DNA of 64,000 bases, taken from Colwellia sp. (GTDB lineage Bacteria; Pseudomonadota; Gammaproteobacteria; Enterobacterales; Alteromonadaceae). Shown here piece by piece: positions 55,900-64,000 of the stretch; positions within the stretch are counted from its first letter, which is position 1, and each line of letters opens with the position of its first letter. Where the stretch lies: NCBI GenBank assembly GCA_013215295.1, contig JABSOZ010000005.1, positions 1 to 64,000 of the forward strand, given 5' to 3'. The notes under the pieces are model-generated. The model searched no databases. It had not been told where the DNA came from and was given only the letters and a program-made list of their open reading frames with translations. The translations under genes and the position numbers were made by a program.

Positions 55900-56934
55900 T
55901 TAGTGAGTCGCTTCCTGTGTTGAAGCGGCATTCATATTTGCTAAAACACAACAATTTCTGCCTGAATTTTTGGCTTGATATAAAGCTTGGTCTGCTTTAT
56001 TAAAGAGTGTTGACCAAGTCATATTTGTTTCTAATTCAGCAACACCGATAGAGACGGTTATTGGTGGAAGTTGAGTATTACTTTGACGTTGTACTAGCTT
56101 TAACGTTGAAATAGCAGTACGAATGTTTTCAGCAATTTTATGGGCTATTTCCTGCGATTTATTTGATAAAACGACTACAAACTCCTCGCCACCATACCTT
56201 ACCGGAATATCATCAACTGACACATGTTCTTTGATTATTTTAGCGACGAGTTTAATCACTTTGTCACCAATGCTGTGTCCGAATGAATCATTCACTTTTT
56301 TGAAGTGGTCAATATCGATGACTAAAGACGAATGGGTATTTTTGAGTGAAAGCTCTTGTAATCGTTGATCACAACCTCGACGATTTAATAGGCCGGTTAG
56401 GGTATCAATTATTGCTTCTTGTCGAGATTCTTCTAACTTTTCCTTCAGCAGAGAAACTTCTTGCGAAGCTTTGTTAAGCTCTGAGGATAAAGTCTTATGC
56501 TGAATTTGTGATTGTCCTATAGCATTGATCAAAAATGTAGTAATACTCTGTAGAGGTTTATATTCCCCTAAACGTCCTAGCGCTTTTCCAATTTTATGAA
56601 GATTACTGATAGCTTCTTGTTCGCTCGATACTTGATTATCAAGCTGTGCTAATGCGCTGTTTAATGTTTCGCCAATTGGGGTGAAAATTTGATCTTCGAT
56701 TAGTTGAGTATTAGATAAGAACTCAGTAAATAATGCATCGAGAAAAATATCATCTAGAGGTTTGTCAGCCGCTAATTGTAAATCTATTTTCTGATTTAGG
56801 GCCAAATTTTCTTTAGTAAAATAGCAATAAGCGACAGAGTAATGAAGAGGTGTAGGAGCGATACTGTGTAAAAGCATAAATTGTTGAGCTTCTTCACAAA
56901 ATTTTGTCGCTTGGTGAAAACTTCCCTGCGTCAT
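55900..56934 (-). CDS. Diguanylate cyclase with N-terminal helical region
   Basis: 344 residues. C-terminal GGDEF domain (about 175-340) with the active-site GGEEF (RYGGEEFVVV, near residue 246), DIDHFKKVNDSFGH and LLNRRGCDQR; these are the hallmarks of an enzyme making c-di-GMP from two GTP. N-terminal 170 residues are helical, unassigned, with possible coiled coil (LHKIGKALGRLGEYKP). No membrane helix, so cytoplasmic. An RxxD inhibitory site is not evident. With HD-GYP at 38045 this window carries both making and breaking enzymes. Confidence 0.93.
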   Translation of the reverse strand: MTQGSFHQATKFCEEAQQFMLLHSIAPTPLHYSVAYCYFTKENLALNQKIDLQLAADKPLDDIFLDALFTEFLSNTQLIEDQIFTPIGETLNSALAQLDNQVSSEQEAISNLHKIGKALGRLGEYKPLQSITTFLINAIGQSQIQHKTLSSELNKASQEVSLLKEKLEESRQEAIIDTLTGLLNRRGCDQRLQELSLKNTHSSLVIDIDHFKKVNDSFGHSIGDKVIKLVAKIIKEHVSVDDIPVRYGGEEFVVVLSNKSQEIAHKIAENIRTAISTLKLVQRQSNTQLPPITVSIGVAELETNMTWSTLFNKADQALYQAKNSGRNCCVLANMNAASTQEATH

Positions 56935-57089
56935 ACGGCTTCTCTATAAAATTTTTGCACATTTTAGCAGTTAACTAAAAGTGAACTCAATGTAAAAGTA
57001 CTATAAAAGGGAGTTTTATAAGCTTTTTTTTGTTTAATATATAATTAATCTTTATATGGATAACAATATGATAGATTGAAGTAGTAATA

Positions 57090-57842
57090 TTATTCTTGAA
57101 ATGAGTGATTAAGCAGTTCTACACTATTTGGGGTCACTTTAAGCCATGAACCTTGTTCATACCAATCACCTAAAACGATACGTTGAGCAGCAGTGTTGTT
57201 TGCTTGTAGGTTATGAATGTTTGGACGATGCGTGTGGCCGTGAATGAGTAACTGGCTTTTATGTAACTCAAGTTCGGAGATTACTTCTGTTTCCGTAACA
57301 TCCATAATTGCTTGAGACTTCAATGCGGTTGCACTGGCACTTTTCTTACGGTAGTTTTCTGCAATATTTTTACGGATAAAAAGCGGTAGGTTTTTAACAA
57401 TAGCCTGCCACCACCATGAACGTGATTTTTTCCTAAATGCTTGATAAGCAACATCTCGAGTACATAGCGTATCACCGTGCATTATGAGTACAGGTTTACC
57501 ATATAGGTCAATAAGTTTTGTTTCGGGTAATAACTGCATTCCGCATGCTTTTGCATAACGTTTCCCTAAAAGGAAATCCCTATTACCGTGAATAAAATAA
57601 ACACGTGTATCCAGTAAACTTACTGCTTTTAAAGCGTTAGCAACTTCAATGACAAAAGGATTTTTATCGTCATCGCCAATCCAATATTCGAATAAATCAC
57701 CTAAAATATAAAGCGCTTGCGCTTTAGGTGCATCATTTTGTAGGAATGACAAAAAACAGGCCGTTATATCGGGCCTGTTTTGTGCTAAATGTAAATCAGC
57801 AATAAAGTAAGTTACTGATCCTTTATTTATCGTCGTAGTCAC
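57090..57842 (-). CDS. lpxH: UDP-2,3-diacylglucosamine diphosphatase
   Basis: 250 residues. Hydrolyses UDP-2,3-diacylglucosamine to lipid X in lipid A synthesis. The calcineurin-like metal motifs are clear: YFIADLHLAQ (Asp16, His18), ILGDLFEYWIGDD, HGNRDFLLG and LIHGHTHRPN. It lies seven bases after the ppiB stop, so both share a transcript, as in other gammaproteobacteria (ppiB-lpxH). Confidence 0.96.
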   Translation of the reverse strand: MTTTINKGSVTYFIADLHLAQNRPDITACFLSFLQNDAPKAQALYILGDLFEYWIGDDDKNPFVIEVANALKAVSLLDTRVYFIHGNRDFLLGKRYAKACGMQLLPETKLIDLYGKPVLIMHGDTLCTRDVAYQAFRKKSRSWWWQAIVKNLPLFIRKNIAENYRKKSASATALKSQAIMDVTETEVISELELHKSQLLIHGHTHRPNIHNLQANNTAAQRIVLGDWYEQGSWLKVTPNSVELLNHSFQE

Positions 57843-57848
57843 TAAATA

Positions 57849-58343
57849 TTATGACTCAACAAGTGCTGATTCAATAGTGATGTCTTCTTTAGGCACGTCA
57901 TCATGACCGCCTACTCGACCCGTATCAACTAATGTCATTTTATCAACGATATCCATACCTTCAACAACTTCACCAAAAACACAGTAACCCCAACCTTGTA
58001 CTGTTTCGCTTTTGAAATCTAAAAAGTCGTTGTCGCCTAAGTTAATGAAAAATTGTGCTGAAGCTGAATGTGGCTCTTGTGTTCTCGCCATCGCTAAAGT
58101 TCCGCGCTTATTAGCTAAGCCATTGTTTGCTTCATTTTCGATAGTCTCACGTGAATCTTTTTCTTCTAAGCCTGTAGCGAAACCACCACCTTGTGCCATA
58201 AAACCTTTAATTACACGGTGAAAAATAGTGCCGTTATAAAAGCCGTCTTCAACATATTGTTGAAAGTTTTTTGCTGTAACAGGTGCTTTATCAAAGTTTA
58301 ATGCAATTTTGATATCGCCTAAATTTGTTTTTAATATGATCAT
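57849..58343 (-). CDS. ppiB: Peptidyl-prolyl cis-trans isomerase B (cyclophilin)
   Basis: 164 residues with no signal peptide, so cytoplasmic. Cyclophilin motifs: [37 protein letters not shown] and [14 protein letters not shown]. Catalyses cis-trans isomerisation at proline. First gene of the ppiB-lpxH pair and divergent from cysS, an arrangement conserved in E. coli. Confidence 0.96.
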   Translation of the reverse strand: MIILKTNLGDIKIALNFDKAPVTAKNFQQYVEDGFYNGTIFHRVIKGFMAQGGGFATGLEEKDSRETIENEANNGLANKRGTLAMARTQEPHSASAQFFINLGDNDFLDFKSETVQGWGYCVFGEVVEGMDIVDKMTLVDTGRVGGHDDVPKEDITIESALVES

Positions 58344-58533
58344 TTTATTTACTCTCTATTTTTGATGTGAGAATTGTAAACGAAAGCACGGAACTGTAAA
58401 GAAAACTTATAGATATTATGCATGTTAAATAATGACCCTAGCGCTTTGTTCGGGTACAATTATCGAAAATTCGTTGGATTTTTAATAACGAATACTTACC
58501 AACTTTGAAATCGTAAATGGAGACAGAAAACCT

Positions 58534-59919
58534 ATGTTACAGATATACAATACATTAACCCGTCAGAAGGAAGTTTTTACCCCAATTGAAGCAGGTAAAG
58601 TGGGTTTGTATGTGTGTGGTTGTACTGTTTACGATGTATGTCATATCGGTCACGGTCGTACCTATATTAGCTTTGACAATATCGCTAGATATTTACGATT
58701 TTCTGGTTATGACGTGAATTACGTACGTAATATCACAGATGTTGAAGACAAAATAATCAAACGTGCACAAGAAAATAACGAAACGCCAGATCAACTTACC
58801 GAGCGTACTATTGCATTAATGCATGAAGATTTTGATGCCTTAAACATAAAACGTCCTGATGTTGAGCCAAGAGTTACCACACACATGGATGAAATTATTG
58901 CCATGATTGTGACGCTTGTGGAAAAAGATTATGCCTATGTAGCAACGAGTGGAGATGTACTGTTTTCTGTTGCTAGTTATGAAGACTATGGCAAACTAAG
59001 TGGCCAAAATTTAGAACAATTACAAGCAGGTTCACGTGTTGAAGTTGACGAAAGCAAAAGATCACCATTAGATTTTGTTTTATGGAAATCAGCTAAACCA
59101 GATGAACCAAGCTGGGCATCTCCTTGGGGAGCCGGGCGCCCAGGTTGGCATATTGAATGTTCTGCAATGAGCGCCAAAGAGTTAGGTCGTCATTTTGATA
59201 TTCATGGTGGTGGTTCAGATTTGCTATTTCCACATCATGAAAATGAAGTTGCACAGAGTTGTTGTGCACTTGATACGCCCTATGTGAACTATTGGATCCA
59301 TACGGGCATGGTGCAAGTTGACCAAGAAAAAATGTCAAAGTCGCTTAATAATTTTTTCACTATCCGTGATGTGTTAAAAAAGTATGATTCAGAAACGGTT
59401 AGATTCTTTTTAACCTCTGGACATTATCGTAGCCAATTGAATTATTCAACAGACAATTTGGATCAAGCACGATCTGGCTTAGAGCGAATATATACAGCTT
59501 TACGTGATGTTGATGTTGCTACAGAGTTCTCTTTAGATAAAGAGGATTCGTTTGTTGCTGAATTTATTAAAGTCATGGATGACGATTTTAATACGCCGCA
59601 AGCATTAGCGGTATTATTTGATTTAGCAAAAGAGCTTAATGTAGCTAAAAACCAAAATAGTGACAAAGCACCTTATTTAGCGGCAACACTTAAAGCTTTA
59701 GGCGAATTGATTGGTTTATTACAATTAACTCCTGCAAGCTTTTTACAAGGTGAGGGTGACGATGATGAAGTTGTTGAAGTTGAAGCGTTAATCAAGCAAC
59801 GTAATGATGCTAGAGCCAGTAAAAATTGGGCATCAGCTGATGAAGCACGTGATAAGTTAGCTGCGATGAATATTATTGTCGAAGACAGTGCGGGTAAAAC
59901 AACTTGGCGTAAAGGTTAA
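58534..59919 (+). CDS. cysS: Cysteinyl-tRNA synthetase
   Basis: 461 residues, class I synthetase charging tRNA-Cys. HIGH motif CHIGHGRTY (residues 36-44), zinc-binding Cys28 (YVCGCTVYD), KMSKS at 266-270, and the C-terminal DALR-like anticodon domain. Length is standard. A 190-base divergent region separates it from ppiB. A strong terminator follows. Confidence 0.97.
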   Translation: MLQIYNTLTRQKEVFTPIEAGKVGLYVCGCTVYDVCHIGHGRTYISFDNIARYLRFSGYDVNYVRNITDVEDKIIKRAQENNETPDQLTERTIALMHEDFDALNIKRPDVEPRVTTHMDEIIAMIVTLVEKDYAYVATSGDVLFSVASYEDYGKLSGQNLEQLQAGSRVEVDESKRSPLDFVLWKSAKPDEPSWASPWGAGRPGWHIECSAMSAKELGRHFDIHGGGSDLLFPHHENEVAQSCCALDTPYVNYWIHTGMVQVDQEKMSKSLNNFFTIRDVLKKYDSETVRFFLTSGHYRSQLNYSTDNLDQARSGLERIYTALRDVDVATEFSLDKEDSFVAEFIKVMDDDFNTPQALAVLFDLAKELNVAKNQNSDKAPYLAATLKALGELIGLLQLTPASFLQGEGDDDEVVEVEALIKQRNDARASKNWASADEARDKLAAMNIIVEDSAGKTTWRKG

Positions 59920-59968
59920 ATAAATAGCCGGTCATTGTTGGACCCTAATAGCTAACAACAATAAACTA

Positions 59969-60005
59969 AAAACCTCATTTACATTGCTGTAACTGAGGTT
60001 TTTTT
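59969..60005 (+). terminator. Terminator after cysS
   Basis: AAACCTCA-TTTACA, loop TTGC, TGTAAC-TGAGGTTT, then T run. Long near-perfect stem 50 bases past the stop. Confidence 0.88.
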
Positions 60006-60065
60006 AATTGTCTATTTGAACGAGTCATAGTTAATTATTTATTCGCACTTGAATTGGTGAATATA

Positions 60066-60539
60066 TCAATTCAACAAAGCCAGCATTTGCTGTAATTGCT
60101 CTCGAAGGGCCATGACTTTTTGTGGTTCAACAGTTGATTGACAAAGTAATGACTGCGGTATTTTCTTTGCTTGTTCGCGCAAGGATAGACCTTTTGCCAA
60201 TAATTCAACCATCACAATTCGTTCATCTTTTTTACTACGGGTACGACTGAGCAACCCTTTACTTTCCATGCGTTTTAATAATGGCGTAACTGTGCCGGTA
60301 TCTAACTTCAATTCTTTTGTTAACTTACTCACAGATATCGTATTTGTTTCATTTTCTAACTGCTGCCATAAAACTAATAACACTAAATATTGTGGATAGG
60401 TTAAATCGAGCGGTTTCAAAAGTGGAGTATAGCTCTGAATTACCCGGCGAGATAAGCTGTATAAACTGAAACAAAATTGATTCTCTAAATGCAGGGCCGG
60501 AAAATTGTCTAACCCTTTATTTTTATCTTTCATAGGCAT
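60066..60539 (-). CDS. MarR-family OhrR-like peroxide-sensing repressor
   Basis: 157 residues. Winged-helix MarR domain with a Cys at residue 23 in the context QFCFSLYSLSRR, matching the redox-sensing Cys of OhrR (consensus LCFALYSxSR). Oxidation by organic hydroperoxide releases DNA. The start overlaps the glutathione-peroxidase stop by one base (TAATG), so translation is coupled. Its likely operator is the palindrome at 61212. Confidence 0.9.
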   Translation of the reverse strand: MPMKDKNKGLDNFPALHLENQFCFSLYSLSRRVIQSYTPLLKPLDLTYPQYLVLLVLWQQLENETNTISVSKLTKELKLDTGTVTPLLKRMESKGLLSRTRSKKDERIVMVELLAKGLSLREQAKKIPQSLLCQSTVEPQKVMALREQLQQMLALLN

Positions 60540-61018
60540 TATGCTAATGCGGCTTCAATATCAGTCGCTAAAGCTTCAGGCTTAGTCAGAGGCGCATAGC
60601 GAGTTACAACATTGCCTTCTTTATTGATTAGAAATTTAGTGAAATTCCATTTAATTTTTTTTGTCCCCATAATACCTGGAGCTTCTACTTTAAGTTCTTG
60701 GTACAACTCAGCGGTATTATCTCCGTTTACTTCAATTTTAGAAAACATTGGGAAATTAACGCCATAGTTTTTCTGACAAAAAGCCGCTATTTCTTTGTCA
60801 GCGCCTTTTTCTTGTTCACCAAATTGATTACATGGAAAACCTAGGACAACCAATCCTTGATCTTTATATTTAGTATATAAAGCTTCTAGACCTTCGTATT
60901 GTTTTGTAAAGCCACATTTACTTGCGGTATTAACAATTAACACTACCTTGCCTTGGTATTCTGACAAATCTTGCATATCGCCAGAGAGTAGTGGCATCTT
61001 TTTATTCAATATAGACAT
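60539..61018 (-). CDS. Glutathione peroxidase-like thiol peroxidase
   Basis: 159 residues, cytoplasmic. Catalytic Cys35 in NTASKCGFT, Gln65 in GFPCNQFG and Trp in KIKWNFTKF make the peroxidatic tetrad. Reduces lipid and organic hydroperoxides with glutathione or thioredoxin (relatives: BtuE, Gpx). Pairing with an OhrR-like gene, in place of ohr, is notable. First gene of the minus-strand pair. Confidence 0.93.
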   Translation of the reverse strand: MSILNKKMPLLSGDMQDLSEYQGKVVLIVNTASKCGFTKQYEGLEALYTKYKDQGLVVLGFPCNQFGEQEKGADKEIAAFCQKNYGVNFPMFSKIEVNGDNTAELYQELKVEAPGIMGTKKIKWNFTKFLINKEGNVVTRYAPLTKPEALATDIEAALA

Positions 61019-61211
61019 GATATTACCTTTTGTATGGAATGATTAATTTAAATTGCTTGAAATTAACTTGTGCACAATATAATAGTTCAATTAGAAAATC
61101 TTGCAAGTGATTTATAGTCTTATTGAGGAGAGTGAATTTTGAACGCTGTCATTCAAGCTGATTTTACTTTGTGAAAAGTTAACTGTGTTTATTTGAGTAA
61201 CAATAAATACA

Positions 61212-61231
61212 GATGTTGCAATTGCAACATC
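61212..61231. promoter_or_regulatory. Perfect 20-bp palindrome GATGTTGCAA/TTGCAACATC
   Basis: Located 193 bases from the peroxidase start and 56 bases before the AhpD-like gene. The core TTGCAATTGCAA is typical of MarR-family operators, so OhrR-like repression of one or both divergent genes is likely. The rest of the 268-base region is AT-rich. Confidence 0.65.
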
Positions 61232-61286
61232 AATGTTTTATATTGAATTAAATATTTATAAATCCACTTAATAATCGGAGATGCAT

Positions 61287-61877
61287 ATGGCATTAGTTAC
61301 CCCGCTTTCGACAGATGAAAATGAAGAAGTGACAGAATTAGCACGTTTCTTTAACGAAACATTAGGTTTTTGCCCAAACAGTGTATTAACCATGCAACGT
61401 CGCCCTGCGATTGCTAAGGCTTTTATAAATTTGAATATGGCTGTTATGGCAAATGACGGCAGTGTTACGGCGGAACAAAAACGGCTAATTGGATACATTA
61501 CCAGTGCAAATACCGGCTGTCGTTATTGTGAAGCACATACTATTTTAGCGGCTGAGCGCTATGGTGGAACTGATGAGCGACTCGCTAATATTTGGTCTTT
61601 TAGAGAAAGTGAAATGTACAGTGCAGGGGAGAAAGCGGCTTTTGAATTTGCGCTTGCAGCTTCAAGTGTACCAAATGCCGTTGATGATTCTATTTCTGAA
61701 GAACTTCATAAGTATTGGGATGATGGTGAGATTGTAGAGATTCTTGGCGTTATATCTTTATTTGGTTATTTAAATCGGTGGAATGACTCTATGGGAACAA
61801 CCATGGAAACAGGTGCTGTTGATGCTGGCGAACGTTTATTAACAACGTCAACATGGACACGTGGAAAACATATTTAA
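61287..61877 (+). CDS. AhpD/carboxymuconolactone decarboxylase-family peroxidase-related protein
   Basis: 196 residues from ATG 61287, chosen because CGGAG lies six bases upstream; ATG 61281 has no spacing. The CMD domain has the redox pair CRYC (Cys78, Cys81) followed by His84 (CRYCEAHT), as in AhpD-like reductases. Role: thiol-dependent removal of peroxide, probably with the glutathione peroxidase across the divergent region. It shares a MarR-type palindrome upstream. Confidence 0.87.
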   Translation: MALVTPLSTDENEEVTELARFFNETLGFCPNSVLTMQRRPAIAKAFINLNMAVMANDGSVTAEQKRLIGYITSANTGCRYCEAHTILAAERYGGTDERLANIWSFRESEMYSAGEKAAFEFALAASSVPNAVDDSISEELHKYWDDGEIVEILGVISLFGYLNRWNDSMGTTMETGAVDAGERLLTTSTWTRGKHI

Positions 61878-61909
61878 CGCGTCTACAGTGAAAACCAGTA
61901 TTCGAGTGT

Positions 61910-62026
61910 CTATTGGTTTTCAATTAAGAATTGGCCTAAGCGTCGTGAGTTTATTTTCTGCTTCTGGCGTTGTAGTTGTCTTTTTCTGTGTGTGCTTTGC
62001 ACTTGTCGTCTAACTCTATTGTTCAT
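61910..62026 (-). CDS. Small, highly basic hypothetical protein
   Basis: 38 residues (MNNRVRRQVQSTHRKRQLQR, then Gln/Lys-rich, ending FLIENQ), below usual ORF cut-offs. GAGAGA lies 4-9 bases before ATG 62026. About a third of residues are Arg or Lys. It follows mltF by 84 bases on the same strand. May bind nucleic acid; function unknown and existence not proven. Confidence 0.4.
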   Translation of the reverse strand: MNNRVRRQVQSTHRKRQLQRQKQKINSRRLGQFLIENQ

Positions 62027-62110
62027 GTTATCTCTCTATCTACATTGTACGTCAATTCAGTATCACTAAACGTTGTTTCATTTTTATGACAATTTATCAG
62101 TTATAAGCAT

Positions 62111-63541
62111 TTATTCTGTATTCGTTACTGCTTTTACTTCAACCGGAGGCGGTAACGCATTTTCTTTTGCTTTATTATCCATCCAAGCAAGTGTGTCATA
62201 ATAACGTCTAATATTTTCAACATAGTTTACTGCTTCATCGCCACGGGCATAACCATATTTTGTTGGCTTATAATATTTTTTTTGCTTCAATAAAGGCAAG
62301 CGATCTTTAACTTCTACCCAACGATCGGGATCACCACCTTGTTTTTCTGTAATTTTACGTGCGTCATTTAAGTGACCTAAGCCAATATTATATGAAGCGA
62401 GGGCAAACCATAGTCTGTCGGGTAATAGTACTCTGTCAGGCATTCTGTCTATCATTTGTTTAAAATACTTAGCACCACCGCGAATACTTTGTTCGGCATC
62501 TAACCGGCTTTTTATGCCCATTTGTTTTGCTGTTGGCAATGTTAACATCATCATGCCACGTACACCGGTATATGAGCGAGCATGGGGCTTCCAATGAGAT
62601 TCTTGATAACTAATCGCTGCAAGTAAACGCCAATCGAGCTCTTGACCATATTTTTCAAACAAAGGCTGATATTTTGGTAATTTATTTTCTACCGCTTTGA
62701 TAAACATACGCGTATCAACATAGTTGAACTCTTCAACATGGCCATAATATTTGTCATCAAGCGCGAGTAACGTGCCGTCGTGATGTACTTTGCCAAAGAA
62801 CTCTACGAGACTCGCATAAATAGACTGGTCGTTATTTTTTTTAACCGCCCAAGCAACAGGTTGTGATTTTTTTATCGTAAAACCAATACTTATTTCAGGA
62901 TAATAGCGGCGATTAACCGCGAGGGTATTACTATCGATAACGGTATAGTCTATTTCTCCTGATAGCACCTTCAGTAATAATTCTTCACTGTCAAACTCAT
63001 CACTGACTTGCCAATTTAATTCACTGTTGTTTTCTTTTAATTGGACTAAGTTTTCTTCATGACTAGAATGTGCCATGATCAGGAGGTTTCCCGTTAAATC
63101 TTTTAGTTTTCGTGGACGGTCACCACCTTGTTTGAAAACAAGTTTTTGACTAATGTTGTCGTAACTCGGCGAGAAATTATATTGTTGGCGTCTTTTGTTG
63201 GTAACCGCCAAACCTGCCGCTAGAATATCGACTTCGCCACTGTCTAATTTATTAAAGAGTTCTTCAAGGCTATAACTGGGTACAACTTTTAATTCTACGT
63301 CCAATGAGTCGGCATACTTTCTGACCAACTCATATTCAAAGCCAGCAGCACCCTCTGCTTCGAGGTAATAACTTGTCAGTCCATAAATAGTACCCACCGA
63401 AATATAGCCGCGTTCAATAATTCGCTGCAAACTGGCATTATTTTCTTTGGGCTGACAGCCGAATAGTAAAAAAACGCTTAAGAAAACTAAGCCTGCAAAC
63501 TTGCTGATTTTTTTAGCTATTTTAAAATTTAATTTTATCAT
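62111..63541 (-). CDS. mltF: Membrane-bound lytic murein transglycosylase F
   Basis: 476 residues. A lipobox (LLFGCQ, Cys29) makes it an outer-membrane lipoprotein. An SBP_bac_3 domain (about 45-260; [20 protein letters not shown]) is followed by the SLT lysozyme-like domain with catalytic Glu in [12 protein letters not shown] (near residue 314), then [18 protein letters not shown] and YNIGLGHL. Cuts the glycan strand to 1,6-anhydro products during cell-wall turnover. Adjacent to and divergent from purL, as yfhD/mltF is in E. coli. Confidence 0.95.
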   Translation of the reverse strand: MIKLNFKIAKKISKFAGLVFLSVFLLFGCQPKENNASLQRIIERGYISVGTIYGLTSYYLEAEGAAGFEYELVRKYADSLDVELKVVPSYSLEELFNKLDSGEVDILAAGLAVTNKRRQQYNFSPSYDNISQKLVFKQGGDRPRKLKDLTGNLLIMAHSSHEENLVQLKENNSELNWQVSDEFDSEELLLKVLSGEIDYTVIDSNTLAVNRRYYPEISIGFTIKKSQPVAWAVKKNNDQSIYASLVEFFGKVHHDGTLLALDDKYYGHVEEFNYVDTRMFIKAVENKLPKYQPLFEKYGQELDWRLLAAISYQESHWKPHARSYTGVRGMMMLTLPTAKQMGIKSRLDAEQSIRGGAKYFKQMIDRMPDRVLLPDRLWFALASYNIGLGHLNDARKITEKQGGDPDRWVEVKDRLPLLKQKKYYKPTKYGYARGDEAVNYVENIRRYYDTLAWMDNKAKENALPPPVEVKAVTNTE

Positions 63542-63629
63542 CGAATATCATTGTGTCGTGATTCCTGTTTTATTCAAAGTACTTTTTATCAATTATAGCG
63601 ATTAACTTTTAAAGTTAGCCTTTTAAGGC

Positions 63630-63664
63630 TTATCAAAACCTTTAATATCAATTATAATACGCGC
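63630..63664 (+). promoter_or_regulatory. Candidate purL promoter with GC-rich discriminator
   Basis: TTATCA (63630-63635), 17 bp, TATAAT (63653-63658), then ACGCGCG. The same -10 plus GCGCG layout as truA and cvpA-purF. No PurR box was recognised, though I did not compare exhaustively. Confidence 0.5.
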
Positions 63665-63730
63665 GATTTTTCTTCCATTATTTTAGGCATTAAATGTGGC
63701 TAAAATAAAACTAAACTGGTGATTACGTTT

Positions 63731-64000
63731 ATGACGATGTTGATGAAAACCCTTCGCGGCGCTCCTGCACTTTCAGACTTTCGAGTTAAAAAATTATTAG
63801 CTCAATGTGCTGAATTACAACTTCCTGTTTCAGATATTTATGCTGAATTCACCCATTTTGCGCATATCTCAGCAGATCTTAATGATGAAGAATTTCAAGT
63901 TTTACAACAACTTCTTAAATATGGACCCACCATAGAAGAACATGAACCGGTAGGTCAGTTCTTATTGGTAACCCCTCGTCCGGGTACTATTTCACCTTGG
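63731..64000 (+). CDS. purL: Phosphoribosylformylglycinamidine synthase, N-terminal 90 codons (runs off window)
   Basis: Fourth step of purine synthesis: FGAR plus glutamine and ATP gives FGAM. The visible N-terminus (TLRGAPALSDFRVKKLLAQC, then YAEFTHFAHISADLNDEEFQ, and VGQFLLVTPRPGTISPW) matches the start of the ~1300-residue PurL. In-frame ATGs lie at 63731, 63737 and 63743; 63731 is used, and 63743 would give MKTLRG. The gene continues past 64000. Confidence 0.95.
   Translation, partial: MTMLMKTLRGAPALSDFRVKKLLAQCAELQLPVSDIYAEFTHFAHISADLNDEEFQVLQQLLKYGPTIEEHEPVGQFLLVTPRPGTISPW

Noticed and set aside
35455-55900. An ordinary integrative element or prophage
   Set aside because: No integrase, transposase, relaxase, tRNA target or terminal inverted repeat was seen anywhere in the window.

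Overview
The window looks like a chromosomal segment of a marine, AT-rich gammaproteobacterium of the Alteromonadales, most likely Colwellia, Thalassotalea or a close relative. The evidence is gene order plus protein character: a fimV-truA-accD-folC-dedD-cvpA-purF string at the left, an mltF/purL pair at the right, and sensory, LruC/GEVED and TonB-receptor genes of the kind common in that group. The genus is an inference; no rRNA or tRNA gene was seen.

Layout. Positions 1-7577 hold conserved housekeeping genes: the FimV C-terminus, tRNA pseudouridine synthase, the fatty-acid and folate enzymes AccD and FolC, a SPOR protein, CvpA and PurF. Positions 7612-20788 are accessory: a Yip1-like membrane protein, a LytTR regulator/histidine kinase pair divergent from a beta-lactamase-fold hydrolase, a solitary HMG-CoA reductase divergent from an alpha/beta hydrolase, a secreted LruC/GEVED protein with a lipoprotein, and a flavin monooxygenase preceded by a possible structured RNA. 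Positions 20948-28114 form one minus-strand operon: a MacA-like adaptor, an ATPase, two MacB/FtsX-type permeases, and a sigma54-type regulator/kinase pair that probably controls it. RecQ follows.

Positions 30420-34260 are a gene graveyard. They hold a decayed second copy of the LytTR/kinase/beta-lactamase module, then a chemotaxis cluster in which CheY and an MCP-like protein survive but CheA is broken.

Positions 35619-55888 are the most unusual part. Three 5' stubs of miaE (about codons 1-44) lie at 35619, 42463 and 47347. An intact miaE lies at 51899 and a 5'-truncated miaE at 55256. All breaks fall at the same place, codons 43-44. The pieces separate four blocks of unrelated genes: YfiR-kinase/HD-GYP/TonB receptor; a LolD/FtsX/AttH export operon; an esterase, a sulfatase-modifying-factor-like protein and a winged-helix TPR regulator; and a membrane protein/HNH pair. 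This reads as repeated insertion of cargo at one site inside miaE, although no integrase or transposase is visible.

Positions 55900-64000 return to core genes: a diguanylate cyclase, lpxH, ppiB, cysS, a peroxide-defence group (OhrR-like regulator, glutathione peroxidase and a divergent AhpD-like protein with a perfect palindrome between them), mltF, and the first 90 codons of purL.
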